Shown piece after piece: positions 50,262 through 59,443 of a DNA stretch of 64,000 bases; within the stretch, counting starts at the first letter, position 1; every line of letters starts with the position of its first letter. The stretch covers positions 36,160,019-36,224,018 of the forward strand of contig CM049306.1 in assembly GCA_026874595.1 (NCBI GenBank), written 5' to 3'. The stretch is from Sipunculus nudus (taxonomy: Eukaryota; Annelida; Sipuncula; Golfingiida; Sipunculidae). A program made the translations under genes and the position numbers. Below the pieces are notes generated by a model. The model ran no database searches. It worked only from the letters and a program-made list of their open reading frames with translations, and was not told where the DNA came from.

Positions 50262-50976
50262 CACATAATATCATATACATCTCACTGAGCATCATTTATA
50301 TCTCACTTAAGTTAATATCAGTCATCTTCTCTGAGCATCATAAATTACATCTTATACATCTCACTTTGCCTTGGTGCAAGGCTGAGAATTACACACCAGG
50401 TGACCCGGGCTCCATACTCATTTCAGTTAACCCATAACAACATCTCACTGAGCGTCATTTATATATTACTGAGATATTTGTTATTATTTGCTTGAATGTA
50501 TACTCACCTACACCCATACCAACAACAATTCTCCCTGTAAGGAGCAAACCCGTGCTCTGTGCTAGTCCCAGAAGTAGAGCTCCAGCAGTGAACACGCAGC
50601 TTGCTGCCAGCAAGGTTGGCTTTCTGCCCAGTCTGTCATTGCTATATCCTCCCACCACGGCAAACACTGCAGCAGCAGCAATGGTAGCACTCACGACCAG
50701 CTCCTGCCATAGATAATCCAAATGAAAAACGTCCTTCAGTAATAGCATAGCCCCGGACACCACCCCCGTGTCGTAACCAAACAAGAACCCCCCGATGGCA
50801 GAGAGGAATGTCAACATATACACGAAACATGGTGTTTTAGTGCTTATACTGCTTGTTGTTTTCTTCGGTGGGACTAGATGGTCCTCGTCAGACCCGTAGC
50901 CCCCACGTCCACCCTCCCCCTCCGTGTCAGAGTTCACCAGGAGGGGTTTTGTGTCGCTTTCATGCCGAGATGCCAT
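26497..50976 (-). CDS. SLC2A13: Proton/myo-inositol cotransporter (HMIT-like), gene A, complete, 9 exons
   Basis: Predicted H+-coupled myo-inositol symporter of the plasma or endosomal membrane (family knowledge). Exons: 50976-50508, 47891-47732, 42194-41980, 40626-40515, 39934-39771, 38778-38661, 34262-34027, 31043-30891, 26651-26497; 1782 nt, 593 aa plus TGA. All introns are GT-AG with phases 1,2,1,2,1,2,1,1. Motifs seen: GYDTG in TM1 (D69), DRLGRK, YIAE then LRGR (R176-R178), PESPRWL (231-237), QQISGIN (310-316), GRR (363-365), GPMPW in exon 8, PETRGK (564-569). The loop between TM9 and TM10 carries eight cysteines (409, 415, 418, 424, 427, 440, 454, 470) and NxS/T sites, a hallmark of HMIT against other GLUTs. 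Human HMIT is 648 aa; the shortfall is in the two tails. The start is the first in-frame ATG, with an in-frame TGA 36 nt upstream. No frame damage. Three acceptors are tandemly duplicated (see separate entries). Confidence 0.94.
26685..27060. repeat. ~185-bp diverged tandem duplication upstream of exon 9
   Basis: 26685-26845 and 26868-27060 share TTTATCCTGCA, ATTATAAAGAATGTTCACAC, TGTTTCAATGA/ATA, TTATAATATTAGC and AGAGCAGAGAACA-type blocks in the same order. Confidence 0.6.
28090..29590 (+). mobile_element. Pearl-like element: eight ~145-bp core units, ACGG microsatellite, 3' hairpin
   Basis: Flanked on the left by (AAT)n and TACTAGATGTGGTCGGACAA, then a unique segment and core units with the anchor GGGAAAGCTGCAGTA near 28414, 28559, 28703, 28850, 28994, 29140, 29279 and 29425, then GACGGAAGGACGGATGGACG and a terminal hairpin CCCGCTT-GTC-AAGCGGG (about 29546-29562), then (AAT/ATT)n. 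This layout matches the bivalve pearl elements as described in the literature; family assignment is by architecture only. Confidence 0.7.
30226..30392. mobile_element. Pogo/Tigger-like MITE (167 bp) in gene A intron 8
   Basis: CAGTGGAACTCC ... GGGGTTTCACTG ends with TA on both sides (30224-30225, 30393-30394). Interior repeats GCGACCACC/ATGACCACC. CAGTG ends plus a TA duplication fit pogo-group Tc1/mariner elements. Confidence 0.7.
30815..30872 (+). mobile_element. Worn 3' end of the AGCTCAGCTGA repeat family beside exon 8
   Basis: Only the tail is recognisable (TAGCTCATGTGACTTTAAGC then AAGCTGAGCTTAAAAAT). It ends about 20 nt from the exon 8 donor. Confidence 0.45.
30891..31043 (-). CDS. 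SLC2A13: Gene A exon 8
   Basis: 153 nt, residues 492-542: [19 protein letters not shown] and TM11. Acceptor GCTTGTAG|GT, donor ATG|GTAAGT. The worn 3' end of a dispersed repeat lies about 20 nt into the downstream intron. Confidence 0.95.
31425..32904 (+). mobile_element. Hairpin-ended tandem-core element, copy 2 (in gene A intron 7)
   Basis: Same architecture as copy 1 but better preserved: 5' hairpin GTAGTCG-ACAAG-CGACTAC (31440-31458), four ~285-bp core units with GGTGGCGCCACC, 3' part with a (GGC)n run (32831-32853) and the 30-nt near-perfect hairpin at 32871-32900 (GTATCCGC ... GCGGATAC). GTATCCGCCAAAA just after the 5' hairpin is an inverted match to TTTTGGCGGATAC at the 3' end. Confidence 0.8.
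32931..33194. mobile_element. MITE with AAAAGGTATGGTTCTCAGGC ends
   Basis: ~264 bp with near-perfect inverted ends (GGTATGGTTCTCAGGCAC / GTGCCTGAGAACCATACC). Directly follows the hairpin-ended element copy 2. AT-rich interior shared with the copies at 8961 and 6576. Confidence 0.8.
34027..34262 (-). CDS. SLC2A13: Gene A exon 7
   Basis: 236 nt, residues 413-491: the Cys-rich HMIT loop ([15 protein letters not shown] and further cysteines), then CPTPYSW and TM10 ([11 protein letters not shown]). Acceptor GGTTTTAG|T sits inside a 32-bp x5 tandem repeat. Donor CCAG|GTAAGT. Confidence 0.95.
34248..34406. repeat. 32-bp x5 tandem repeat straddling the exon 7 splice acceptor of gene A
   Basis: Units start at 34248, 34280, 34312, 34343 and 34375. 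The first contains exon 7 nt 1-15 plus 17 nt of the intron 6 end; the others are intronic. Copies 1, 3 and 5 retain an AG at the homologous acceptor position (TTTTAG, TTTCAG, TTTCAG); copies 2 and 4 have lost it. Confidence 0.85.
34965..35468 (+). mobile_element. ~500-bp copy of the AGCTCAGCTGA repeat family in intron 6
   Basis: Head TGACCCATGGGTCATGACGC, a module with GACATTGACCTTTGACC, then an imperfect ACGG-type run and the AAAAGTCAGCTGAGCTAAAA tail. Non-coding. Confidence 0.7.
35469..36179. other. Part of gene A intron 6 without recognised features
   Basis: AT-rich; no exon needed here because exon 6 joins exon 7 in frame. Confidence 0.45.
36180..38105 (+). mobile_element. Longer copy of the AGCTCAGCTGA repeat family in intron 6 (5' limit uncertain)
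   Basis: Two or three GACCTTGACCTTTGACC modules (36230-36740), then two ~670-bp modules with anchors near 36800 and 37468 as in the 9.7-16.2 kb pair, then GGACGGATGGACAGACGG-like DNA and the TAGTCAGCTGAGCTAAAAAT tail at 38086-38105. The start is set by similarity only. Confidence 0.6.
38106..38478 (+). mobile_element. Single-unit relative of the 17.1-19.1 kb tandem element
   Basis: Begins CGAAAAATATAGTTGGCGCC, contains one core unit, a (ACAG/ACGG) run and the CAGTCAGCTGAGCTAAAAA tail. It abuts the preceding family member end to head, like the arrangement at 17092/17093. Confidence 0.7.
38661..38778 (-). CDS. SLC2A13: Gene A exon 6
   Basis: 118 nt, residues 374-412: TM9 followed by the start of the extracellular loop with N-glycosylation sequons (NAT, NSS) and the first loop cysteine (C409). 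Acceptor TGTTTCAG|GT, donor ACAG|GTGAGG. Confidence 0.93.
39771..39934 (-). CDS. SLC2A13: Gene A exon 5
   Basis: 164 nt, residues 319-373: [11 protein letters not shown], the TM8 segment, and [11 protein letters not shown]. Acceptor TTCCAG|G, donor TTTG|GTAAGT. Confidence 0.95.
40515..40626 (-). CDS. SLC2A13: Gene A exon 4
   Basis: 112 nt, residues 282-318, containing [19 protein letters not shown] (TM7). Acceptor ATTATAG|GC, donor AT|GTGAGT. The first 26 nt belong to an 84-bp unit repeated three times upstream. Confidence 0.94.
40601..40850. repeat. 84-bp tandem triplication spanning the exon 4 splice acceptor of gene A
   Basis: Units begin at 40601, 40685 and 40769 (TATCCTACATAA-type starts). 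Each holds the first 26 nt of exon 4 and ~58 nt of intron 3. The acceptor AG is kept at the homologous site in all three: exon-like sequence begins at 40626 (used), 40710 and 40794, exactly 84 nt apart. Copies 2 and 3 have CAG rather than the TAG of the used copy. Reading from either upstream acceptor meets an in-frame stop. Confidence 0.9.
41259..41371. repeat. (ATT/GAT)n low-complexity tract in gene A intron 3
   Basis: GATGATGATGATAATTATTA continuing as ATT/ATA triplets. Confidence 0.8.
41470..41830. repeat. Dispersed repeat shared with 52870-53215
   Basis: Common blocks: ACCTTGAC...GCTGATATGTTGT, AGACTCATTTTTCATATTT, and GGGATGAAA-GAACTATA near the end, in the same order and strand in both places. 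One copy is in intron 3, the other upstream of gene A. Confidence 0.5.
41980..42194 (-). CDS. SLC2A13: Gene A exon 3
   Basis: 215 nt, residues 210-281, beginning [15 protein letters not shown] and including PESPRWL. Acceptor CTCTCTCTAG|GTACATG is the last of about 74 tandem near-copies of the same junction lying upstream in intron 2. Donor GAAG|GTGAAA. Confidence 0.93.
42181..46800. repeat. ~62-bp minisatellite made of gene A's exon 3 splice acceptor plus exon 3 start
   Basis: About 74 tandem units fill most of intron 2 and run into exon 3. On the coding strand a unit is ~15 nt of intron end (pyrimidine tract CTCTCTCTAG) plus ~47 nt matching the 5' end of exon 3 (GTACATGTTGGGTCTC through ...TTTGTTG). 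The unit ends at exon nt 47, where the true exon continues with GGATTCC. Unit starts at 42189, 42251 and 42313 give the 62-bp period. Several unit subtypes exist (for example with ACTCAACATATACC, or with CAGCCTGTACTGAG on the plus strand), and larger blocks are themselves duplicated (936, 372 and 311 bp offsets). The unit length is not a multiple of three. Confidence 0.95.
46801..47731. other. 5' part of gene A intron 2, outside the minisatellite
   Basis: Single-copy-looking AT-rich DNA between the exon 2 donor and the first array unit; no exon or element recognised. Confidence 0.5.
47732..47891 (-). CDS. SLC2A13: Gene A exon 2
   Basis: 160 nt, residues 157-209. Reads [20 protein letters not shown], then the TM5 segment, ending at NGW-R. 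Acceptor TTTTTCAG|G, donor AG|GTAGGT. Confidence 0.95.
47933..49363. mobile_element. hAT-like non-autonomous element in gene A intron 1
   Basis: Ends CAGGGTTGGCAATTTCTTCC and, inverted, CAGGGTTGGTTTTCTTC. Flanked by CTCATATA (47925-47932) and CTCACATA (49364-49371), an 8-bp duplication with one mismatch, as made by hAT transposases. TTTCTTCC/GGAAGAAA motifs recur near both ends. About 1.43 kb; no recognisable transposase inside. Confidence 0.75.
49940..50345. repeat. Degenerate ~30-bp 'ATCTCACT' repeat in gene A intron 1
   Basis: ACATCTCACTTAAT and ATCTCACTGAGCATCATTTA recur many times around a (TA)n run (50207-50256), next to the exon 1 donor. Confidence 0.55.
50508..50976 (-). CDS. SLC2A13: Gene A exon 1
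   Basis: Encodes residues 1-156: an acidic, Ser/Gly-rich cytosolic N-terminus with a possible di-leucine (KPLLV), then TM1-TM3 with [18 protein letters not shown] and the GRK loop. Donor is G|GTGAGT at 50507; phase 1. Confidence 0.95.
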
Positions 50977-51063
50977 GCTGAACCTGTTTGGATGCTGACA
51001 TGGCCCGGCCGATCATGTGATCTCCGCCATCCATAACATGACCTCCCATGACCGGTGACGCCA

Positions 51064-51096
51064 CCTAGAGTTGTAAAATAAAGTTAGTTATAAAAA
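51064..51096 (-). promoter_or_regulatory. Possible 5' UTR splice acceptor or TATA-like site upstream of gene A
   Basis: On the minus strand, TTTTTATAAC is followed by a T-rich run and ACAACTCTAG|GTGGCG, about 90 nt before the start codon. This fits either a TATA-like element or the acceptor of a 5' UTR intron. Several out-of-frame ATGs lie between here and the chosen start. No transcript evidence. Confidence 0.25.
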
Positions 51097-52869
51097 CAAC
51101 CACAAGGTGTCCGCACCGTGCGCTACTGACACTGAGATCGGTCATGTTATGGAAATGTTTATTTCTGTTTGTACAAATTTTCTTGTGATAACAGTATAAC
51201 TTTATTTTATTACGATGCCGAGATGATAACTGTTGTTGACAACCTATCTCTAATCACTTCAGTAAAATGAAAGCTAGTTTCTGTTCCACCGGCAATGTGC
51301 TTATGAAGCGGACGTCGGCCTACATAGGGAGTAATTTGATCTTAATATATTATATATTATATATTTTTATTGGAATAATTATGTATTCATAGCTAATCAT
51401 TGAAGAACATATAATACTCTCAATTTGTACTAACATGGGATAAAGTGCAGCAAAAATATACTTTATATAAACTCTAAAGAAATATGATATTGGTAACTAA
51501 AACATGAGATTTGGAAATTGACAAAAAATGTTGGTATGAATACATATAAAATTAAAAAGAGTAGAAGATATATGATTGATGCATAAAAGTCGTGTAGTGA
51601 TCCAGAGAAAATGTTCATGTCACACACACGCACCCATGGCACATACATGTGTGTACAACTGACCCACGGTCCCACGCACATATTCATGAACGATCAGTGT
51701 AGGGTCCTTTCCACGCACATCATGGCCCCTGAGACCTTGACTCCACTTGCTTGCTCAAGTTTAACATGGAGAGTCAATCGCAATCTAGTTTGACCTTACG
51801 GGTTGTCTGCCATACAAGATCACATATGGTAAAGTACCGCTTTGACCTATACAGATTGACATAGGCCTATTTGGAGGGGCACAATTTCCTTCTACAATGT
51901 GTGTGTTTGTGTGTATGTGTGTGTGGGGGGGCGGGGGGGGAGAAGGGGTAGTCTGCGCTCGGACTTCGAATCCCAATCCCGAACTCTCAGCCCCCCCCCC
52001 CCCCCAATGGGGAATATCATACTAGTAGGTCTATTAAACCCCCCCCCCCCTATTATTTAAATAATGTCATAATTGGGACCAAGAACCCTATTCGGGTGTG
52101 TGTGGGGGGGGGGGGGGGAGGGGGACACCCTCGAGACTTCCGAGTACCAGTATGTGCATCAGCCAAAGAGGCTGGGTGATGAGGTGTTCCTCTTATGGTG
52201 TAGACATTTTTTTTTTTTGACGATTTTCTTTCTTATTTTAAGTAATGTTGAAGCAATTTGGGCTTACAATAACGAAATATTCTCGCTTCAGAAACGAACA
52301 AATTAAAGTCTTAAAATTGAAAACCTTAAAAAATCTATTGGGGGATGGCCCTTCTCTGTGCCCCCTTGGATCGGCCAATTGTTAATTCACAATTGATTAA
52401 ATTCTGGTTATTATGTTTTTAATGACCGTCTTATATAATGACATGAAAATATGTGAATTACGTCATATTATTATTAATGGTGGCATTTAAGTAATTTCCC
52501 GAAATCCTGCATGCATATAGCATTGATAAGTGAGGACTTTGTGACACAGTGACACGTTTGTTAATCATTAATGATTTACCCATTTAAATTACATCCTATG
52601 GATATGGCAAAATAAATTCGTTTTTATATACTTTTATTTTAAAAATGTACCCCCCTCCCCCGTGTCCCACACCTAATTGCGGCCATGCCTATTAGGGTTC
52701 GTATCGATTTTTCGTTTATTATAAAAGTTGTACAATTACCACAAGTGGGCAGTCATTACGACTACAAGAGGGTTTTGGATGATCGTGCCTTGCATCATAT
52801 AGGCTACCATGCAAGGCTTTATTCATTATGTTGTCATTATCGTCTTTAAAAATGGTATTTCTCATAATC

Positions 52870-53215
52870 TGTAATCTTTCGAGTGCGTGAGTGTGTGCAG
52901 CCTGGTCACTGTTTGTAGCTCTTGGCTGCTATGTGCAATAGTAAAATCTGACACACTCGTTTGAAAGTTACTCCATGCAGCTCGGAATGGTTTTTGTATG
53001 TGACCTTTTACCTTGACCACCATAAGTTGGTCTGATGTGTTGTTAAATGTGGACTGATTTCTCATATTTTAAAATATTTCTGTTAGATGGGTGTTTATTT
53101 CCCTGGTTTATCCTGGTCTATCCTATATAATAATTTTCCTTCGAAATGGAACTTATAAAACTTATTATAATAAAAAAATAGGCGGACCAGAAGGGATGAA
53201 AAAAACTATAATTGT
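52870..53215. repeat. Second copy of the 41470-41830 dispersed repeat
   Basis: Shares ACCTTGAC, TCTGATGTGTTGTTAAATGT, CTGATTTCTCATATTTT and GGGATGAAAAAAACTATA with the intronic copy; otherwise non-coding. Confidence 0.5.
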
Positions 53216-53474
53216 TCTAAATTAGCTCAATGTCGTCACAGCTTAAGTCCGCCGTGTCTTTAGCGTTTTCATTTAACTAAACTTTTTTAAACAAAATAAA
53301 CATTTTAACACATATTATCTGTGTCTGCATGTACTTTGAGGTTTTAGTATACAACTATGACATATAAGCATGATGTGACCCAGTGACTGTAAGTCATCAA
53401 AAATTCAGACCTGAACACCAATAAAAACATAGATAATTTGATAGATGGAGCCACTATCGCATTTCTCATTGTTA

Positions 53475-53640
53475 GCTCAGCTGACTGAAAATCAGCTAAG
53501 CTATAACGATGACATTTGTCCGTCCGTTTTTACAGCACGAATAGTAAACTTTTAACCATGCAAGAAACCTTTTTACTTAAAGTCAGGGAGGTCAATAGAA
53601 ATTTTCTTTAGAATTCCAAAATTATGTCACGGTGACACAT
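53475..53640 (-). mobile_element. 3' end of an AGCTCAGCTGA-family repeat, minus orientation
   Basis: AGCTCAGCTGACTGAAAATC is followed by TTTGTCCGTCCGTTTTT and a short internal piece. The 5' limit is not visible. Confidence 0.5.
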
Positions 53641-54633
53641 TTTCTGTTGGTCACAGGATAAAACTATTTTTAGCACAATGAAGTTCACAGCTGCTAAACA
53701 AATATATTGATTAACCATTTTAATAAGCTGCCTTTTATTTACGCCTTTAACACTGTCAGAAGTTTGAGCGGAACCGGTCACCCTTGTACACCAGAAATGT
53801 CACTTTCAGTCGTTACATTTCACTGCATGCGACTGGTTGTATTGGGGTTAAATTCATGCAAAAGTTCAATAATTAATGCATGCATTATCATGAAATACGT
53901 TATGTAACGTCATCTTTTAAATCTTTATTTTCGATATATAACTAATGGTGCCATCTTCTTTTTTTTATTTTCAAGATGGAATTTCGTGACGTATAGAACA
54001 TGCATGCATACTATATCATGTGAGAGATTCATTTTTGCCATCATGTATTTTGTATATTTCATCATGAAACAGTTTAATTTAATTGAGTGCATTTGTTGGG
54101 ACTTTAACTAAATTAGCATGCAAACTTGGGACAAATCATCAATAATCTTCAATATGAGTAAATGTCCATGATAATCTCATTTTTATCATGATCCAATTTA
54201 ATCAATGGTTATTTCTGCATGCATGCATTGAATTGAAATTTGCAACACGTGCATGCATGACTATATCCATATTGTTGGATGAACCATTCATTTGGCTCTA
54301 CCAATTTTTTTTTGTAAGTTTAAAGGTTATTATAAGTTTAAGTATAACACTGGCAGATATCACTCATGTCACAGCATTAGCTCAGTATTTTTTTCTTGTT
54401 TCACAGCTAATGTGCGTTTATCAGATATACTCCATGTCATACAATAACGTTTGGTCAAAATTGTCAAACAGGTTGACTGAAGAAGCGTCAGGGCGGGGGT
54501 CCAATACCCCTCCGACTAGAGCGCTCGGCAGGACCGGACATGTGCGATAAAAAACAAGTCTTAGTCTTTGGTCATTGACGATTTAAGGAATGTGACATGC
54601 ACGTGGTGAGAACCTAAAGCAGCATAATAAAAC

Positions 54634-54701
<68 letters not shown>

Positions 54702-54705
54702 GAGA

Positions 54706-54886
54706 GAGTGGAACCTCTTCTTGCGTGGCACCTCTGTTCTAATAACCTCCCATTTACCGCCATTTACGGACAGTCCCTTGAACGAAGGTCCCGAAATGTA
54801 TAACCTCCCTAATAAGGGCACCTCTCTATTGCGGAAAAAATGTCTTGTCCCGCGTCAGTGTCCGTAATTCTGAGGTACTACAGTAC
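54706..54886. mobile_element. Pogo/Tigger-like MITE, diverged
   Basis: AGTGGAACCTCTTCTTGCGT at the left and AATTCTGAGGTACTACAGTA at the right are imperfect inverted ends; interior is of the same 'AACCTCC' type. It abuts a (TA)n run and a (GA)n run. Confidence 0.5.
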
Positions 54887-54908
54887 ACACACACACATGT
54901 ATATAAAT

Positions 54909-54949
<41 letters not shown>

Positions 54950-54951
<2 letters not shown>

Positions 54952-57900
54952 AATTTATTATCGATTGAATCAATAAAAGATGAGGAATAGGACGTAGCCC
55001 TTTATACAGTTACAAAAAAAATTACATATAAAAAATATACAGTTAAAATTGCAAAACCAAAATACCGCGTAACTGAGTGACGACGGAGCTGGTACATGCT
55101 TTTTTCACGATATTGTACGTGATGTTTTATACACAAGGTCAATCTGCCAGGTTGAACCGATATTCACCGATAATCCCATCCTCAGATAAAAGATAAATAA
55201 ATGATATGAGCCACCCTCAAACAGAGATAAAAGGCTTGTACATTTACGTGTGGATCATTTCTTCAGTAAACAACAGAACGAGTGCCGGGGCAGCTTGTTA
55301 CCACCTGTGGGAGGAATTGAGGAAAAAACGTCGGCAAAAACGGCGTATATGCACGATTGAATGTGATATATCACAAGGGGGAGAAAGCGCGCCAAAATGT
55401 CAGGCAGGCCCGTGGGCGCTCCAGGTGATCACTATCGCTTTAGTACGTGTACATCGCTGATGTCATCTCGGGAACATTAAGATGAGATGCTTCAGGAAAA
55501 CAAAGGTGCGGCTTTCAGATGCTGGTGACTCCGACGGAGAACAGACGTCAGCAAGCCGCCTGGGGTTCTATCATACTAAGATGTATGGGCATGCCTGGAA
55601 ATCTTCACCAACTTGTAATCAGTAAATTACACCCATCTGGCGCTGATGGCGGGTTCCACGAAACTACATGTAATTCTAAATGTGTTCAGACCTGTATCAA
55701 ACGTCTCGGCTATAGTTCAAACCGCTGGTGAGTGGTAAAATGCGTCAGCGGAACAACGTTTTCTAATTATGGTTTAAATAATAATGTAGTTATGATATTT
55801 ATTAATTAATTTATTAACCTATAATTATTACCATCGAGCATTTATCCATTGAAATCTCTGTGCCTTATAACGGTTTACAAAGCCTGAGCTGTGTTTACAA
55901 TTAAAATTTGGTATCAGTATGAAAGTTTACAGCAAAGTTTATCTTCAAGCGGTGGGGGGGGGGCCCTGTTTTAATTACAGCGGAAGAAAGCTGAAAGGTC
56001 ACCAGTTACATATTTCTAGCAGAAGTTGTAGTAGTAGTAGTAGTAAGCGTAGTAGTAGTAAGTTCGAAAAAAATATATGATAAAACATTACATTATAAAC
56101 ACATAAATAATACCTTTATTTTAAATCTCATCTTTTTATCAAATTTAAATTTGATTACATTTTCTGCTCTAACCGGTCTAAAAATGAAGCAATGGAGTAT
56201 GTAATATCTTTCCCAGACGACCAGAGTGTTATCCCTCAAGAGGGTTCTCAGTGACAGGCGGTTTATTTATTGTGAACGGGCTACGGGTCAAATGGTATAC
56301 ATCAAAGACACGTGTATTGAGTTTAGCGAGGGTTTCTGTAAAAGAGGTCTTCAAACAGGCCATTTCTTTTCAGATATACCTTCCGGCATTGAGCTGTATG
56401 GGACCTGAGCGACCTTGACCTGCCGACAAAGCGACTCCTGATGGCCTTCCTGTGTCAGACAAGGAATATCCCCTCCTACGTGGTACTCTAGAGTGTATCG
56501 ATATTCCCCAGCGTCCTGTAGTGTACAAGATCAAAGGAATCCAGGCATCGCCGGTTGTGATTTTTAAATGATAGTTCCAGGGACTGTTGATGATACTTTT
56601 TGATAAGCAATGAAGGTAACCACTCTATATAATAATGCTATGTTATTGATTCCACCAGGAATCCCGTTCGGCTGTGTGTTTGTCTGTGTTCGTGTTATGG
56701 TGTGTTTGTTCACACCATAACTCGTGCAATCATGAAGGAAATCTCATGAAATGTGTGAAATCTCGGGAATGAGCCAATAAATTAATCCAGCCGGATCCAG
56801 GAAGTGTTTCAAAGAATTTTCATACATGTGCAGTCATGCATATATCCGATTAAACGTGGGAATGTGGGCCAATTAAGTGAATTCCAACACGAGTTGCGGA
56901 GTATCCAATATAAAGTACCGCCCACATGGCGGAGGCTTGCATTCGTGAGAATGCATGTTTCTAGTTATCAATGATAAAACTTACGGATTTCAGGTTTTAT
57001 ATGTACTTAACTAAGAATAATCAAGTCATATATATAACGATATTTGAACCTATTCACTCACCTTTTCTGTACAATTTATGTGAAATCTGATTTACCCTGC
57101 ATACATATTAATTAAGTCAACGTAATTTATGTTAAGAAAACTTCTTATGACCCCTCTGTGATGGATGCATGACCTTGTTTATCTACAATTAAGGTGTTAG
57201 TAAACGCGGTACATGCGCCAATGTTAACAAACAGGAAACCCATGTGATTTATGTTAGTTGTTTGCATACATGTGGAACCTGAAAGGTCACTGGCTGCAAA
57301 ACGCGGTTTAAAAAACTGTAGTTCGTCTGACTTGCCGCCAGATGTCTCTATTAAATGTGTATCGATTATTTGTCGGCCCTCCACGTATTATTAACACTAC
57401 AATATAAATACAAAGAACAGCCTCAGCGGGGAGAGATCAAATATTTCTGGTATATATATTTTTTTAACAGGTTCAAGAAATTATGTTTAGTTAATAGACT
57501 TCAGATATAGGGACAAAGCCCTTTAAAGGAACATAAATTTTGCAATATATGGGCATTATCTCATGCCATTAAACCAGTATCCCTGTATATGTTTTATATG
57601 TTGTTTTGGTTGTTTTTGTGTGTGTGTGTGTGTGTGTGAGTAATAAAATGTCCGTGTGTGTCCGTTTACCAAAACGAGACTGCATGACCCAAGGCCCGTC
57701 TTACGCATGCGGGACAACTCATAAACAGATAGGAGTAACATGACAGAAGAAACACCGGTTGGAAGCTTCGAAAATCTTGAATTTTAAAGACATACATGTT
57801 TATATTTGTACCATTGATTGTGCCCGGCGCAAACTTTTTACCACCTGTGTGCAGAAGTAAGCACACGATTTTCCAATGAAATATTGGCATATACCATAAT

Positions 57901-58964
57901 ATTTTAAGCATAAAACATCATATTTCGTGTACGTTTAATATTTTGTTATATGAAAATATATATAGGTCCCTTTTATCAAATTTCAAATTTGATCGAAATT
58001 TCTTGAATTCATTTACAGTAAAACCCGCCTATTGTCATGTCGTCTGTGCATGCTTAAATTATCATAATAACCGGGATATAATATTATAAAATTACATAAA
58101 CACAGGTGTTTTGTGTTTAGGACTTTACGGTATAAGTAATGTTTTGTAAAATACACACAGGTGAAACGTAAATAGAAGGTGATGCTTAAAATGTAACAAA
58201 TTTGATTTTGAAGTTTGACAGTTGAGACAAGTAGTCCTGGCCATCCCCACAATTCCAAACTCAAAGAGAAGTAGAAAAGACCTGTGGGGAAGGGAAACAA
58301 AAAGAGTGAGCAAAATTCGTGTTGATAACGTGTTAATAAAAAAAAGCCTTAATTTTGTACGCATTAAATGGTTTAATCCGTGCAGAAACTGATCCATCGC
58401 AGTAATTTTTTTTAGATAACGTCAAGTTTGTGGGAGTAAGAAAAATGACATTCAGTCACACCAAGTGTACATATTTACAGGTACTACTGTCTGCGACTGT
58501 CTGAACGGTTTTGCCACCAACGCGTTCACAAACGCTGTGTCATGGTATATACCATTATCTATACTTTATATGTCATGACGCGCAATCAGCTTTTTTAACA
58601 TGACCAAAGACCGTAGGGTTTGCTACGATTTGCAGCGATTCCCTATTCGATTTTCTAGTAACAGAAAGTAACAGATAACGCAACTAACGTCATGAGACCA
58701 GTTTTACATTTTTCATTTGTGTTAAGCAGGATTCACATGTCGCTATTTCATTTAACGCTTTTCTAGGCTGCGATACACTGCGATTTCTTATACGATTTTG
58801 CTCAATCGGAAACATTCGCAGAAAATCGTAGCATGTCATGGCGTAGGAATACCCATCACACAAAACGATTCCCTACAACTATTTGAGAACGATGTGCCCT
58901 TGTTATGCCTCCACCAGGGGCAACATTTTATTGTTTCTCCTTGGTTGGTTGGTCTGTGAGCATC
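54950..58964. other. Upstream of gene A to the LINE tail, no gene recognised
   Basis: Contains an (AGT)n run (56026-56062), (GT)n near 57618-57640, a pogo-like solo end (58016) and CG-containing repeat-like DNA at 58600-58900. Short open frames at 55206-55460 and 56226-56408 lack recognisable domains. Confidence 0.4.
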
Positions 58965-59443
58965 TTTTTTTTTTTTTTTTTGCACTTTTTTTTTTTATTC
59001 TCAAAAGACAAATGATACAACAATTACACTACATGACATGAAAAAATTACATTACATCACATAAACAATGAATTACACAAGCAAACATAATTGAACATTG
59101 AGCTGACACTATACAATTCACACCACAATACATATTACTCATAAGTTACAGTTACAGAAAAAAAAACACATGCTATAAAATATTGATAGTTTCTGTGGAA
59201 TACAAAGTCTTTTAACTATGCATAATATATAATACTTTTTTTTACATGGATCCATAGGGACCTGTATTTATCTATGTAAAAAAAAATAGTATTTACATCA
59301 AGGTGCTTCAGATCTAAACTGGTGTATGAGCACCTCTATGCATCTACATATACATATGCATATACATACTTCTATATACACATGGACGCTCATACACATA
59401 TACACATATATATTCATTACATTAGTTTCAAGTTAATGACTAA

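Larger units (their letters stand above)
51100..54636. other. Upstream of gene A, mostly unannotatable
   Basis: Holds (GT)n/(G)n near 51897-51940, poly-C tracts, the 52870-53215 repeat and the 53475 repeat tail. No gene recognised. Confidence 0.45.

Noticed and set aside
54480-54545. tRNA/SINE-head-like sequence (CTAGAGCGCTCGGCAGG)
   Set aside because: A-box resemblance only; no convincing B box or cloverleaf, order of elements does not fit.
55206-56408. Open frames of 60-84 codons upstream of gene A as exons of another gene
   Set aside because: No domain, no consistent splice-site-linked frame, no similarity I recognise.
58600-58900. Element with GCAGGATTCACATGTCGC-like end
   Set aside because: Looks like an inverted-repeat DNA element but no matching second end was found.
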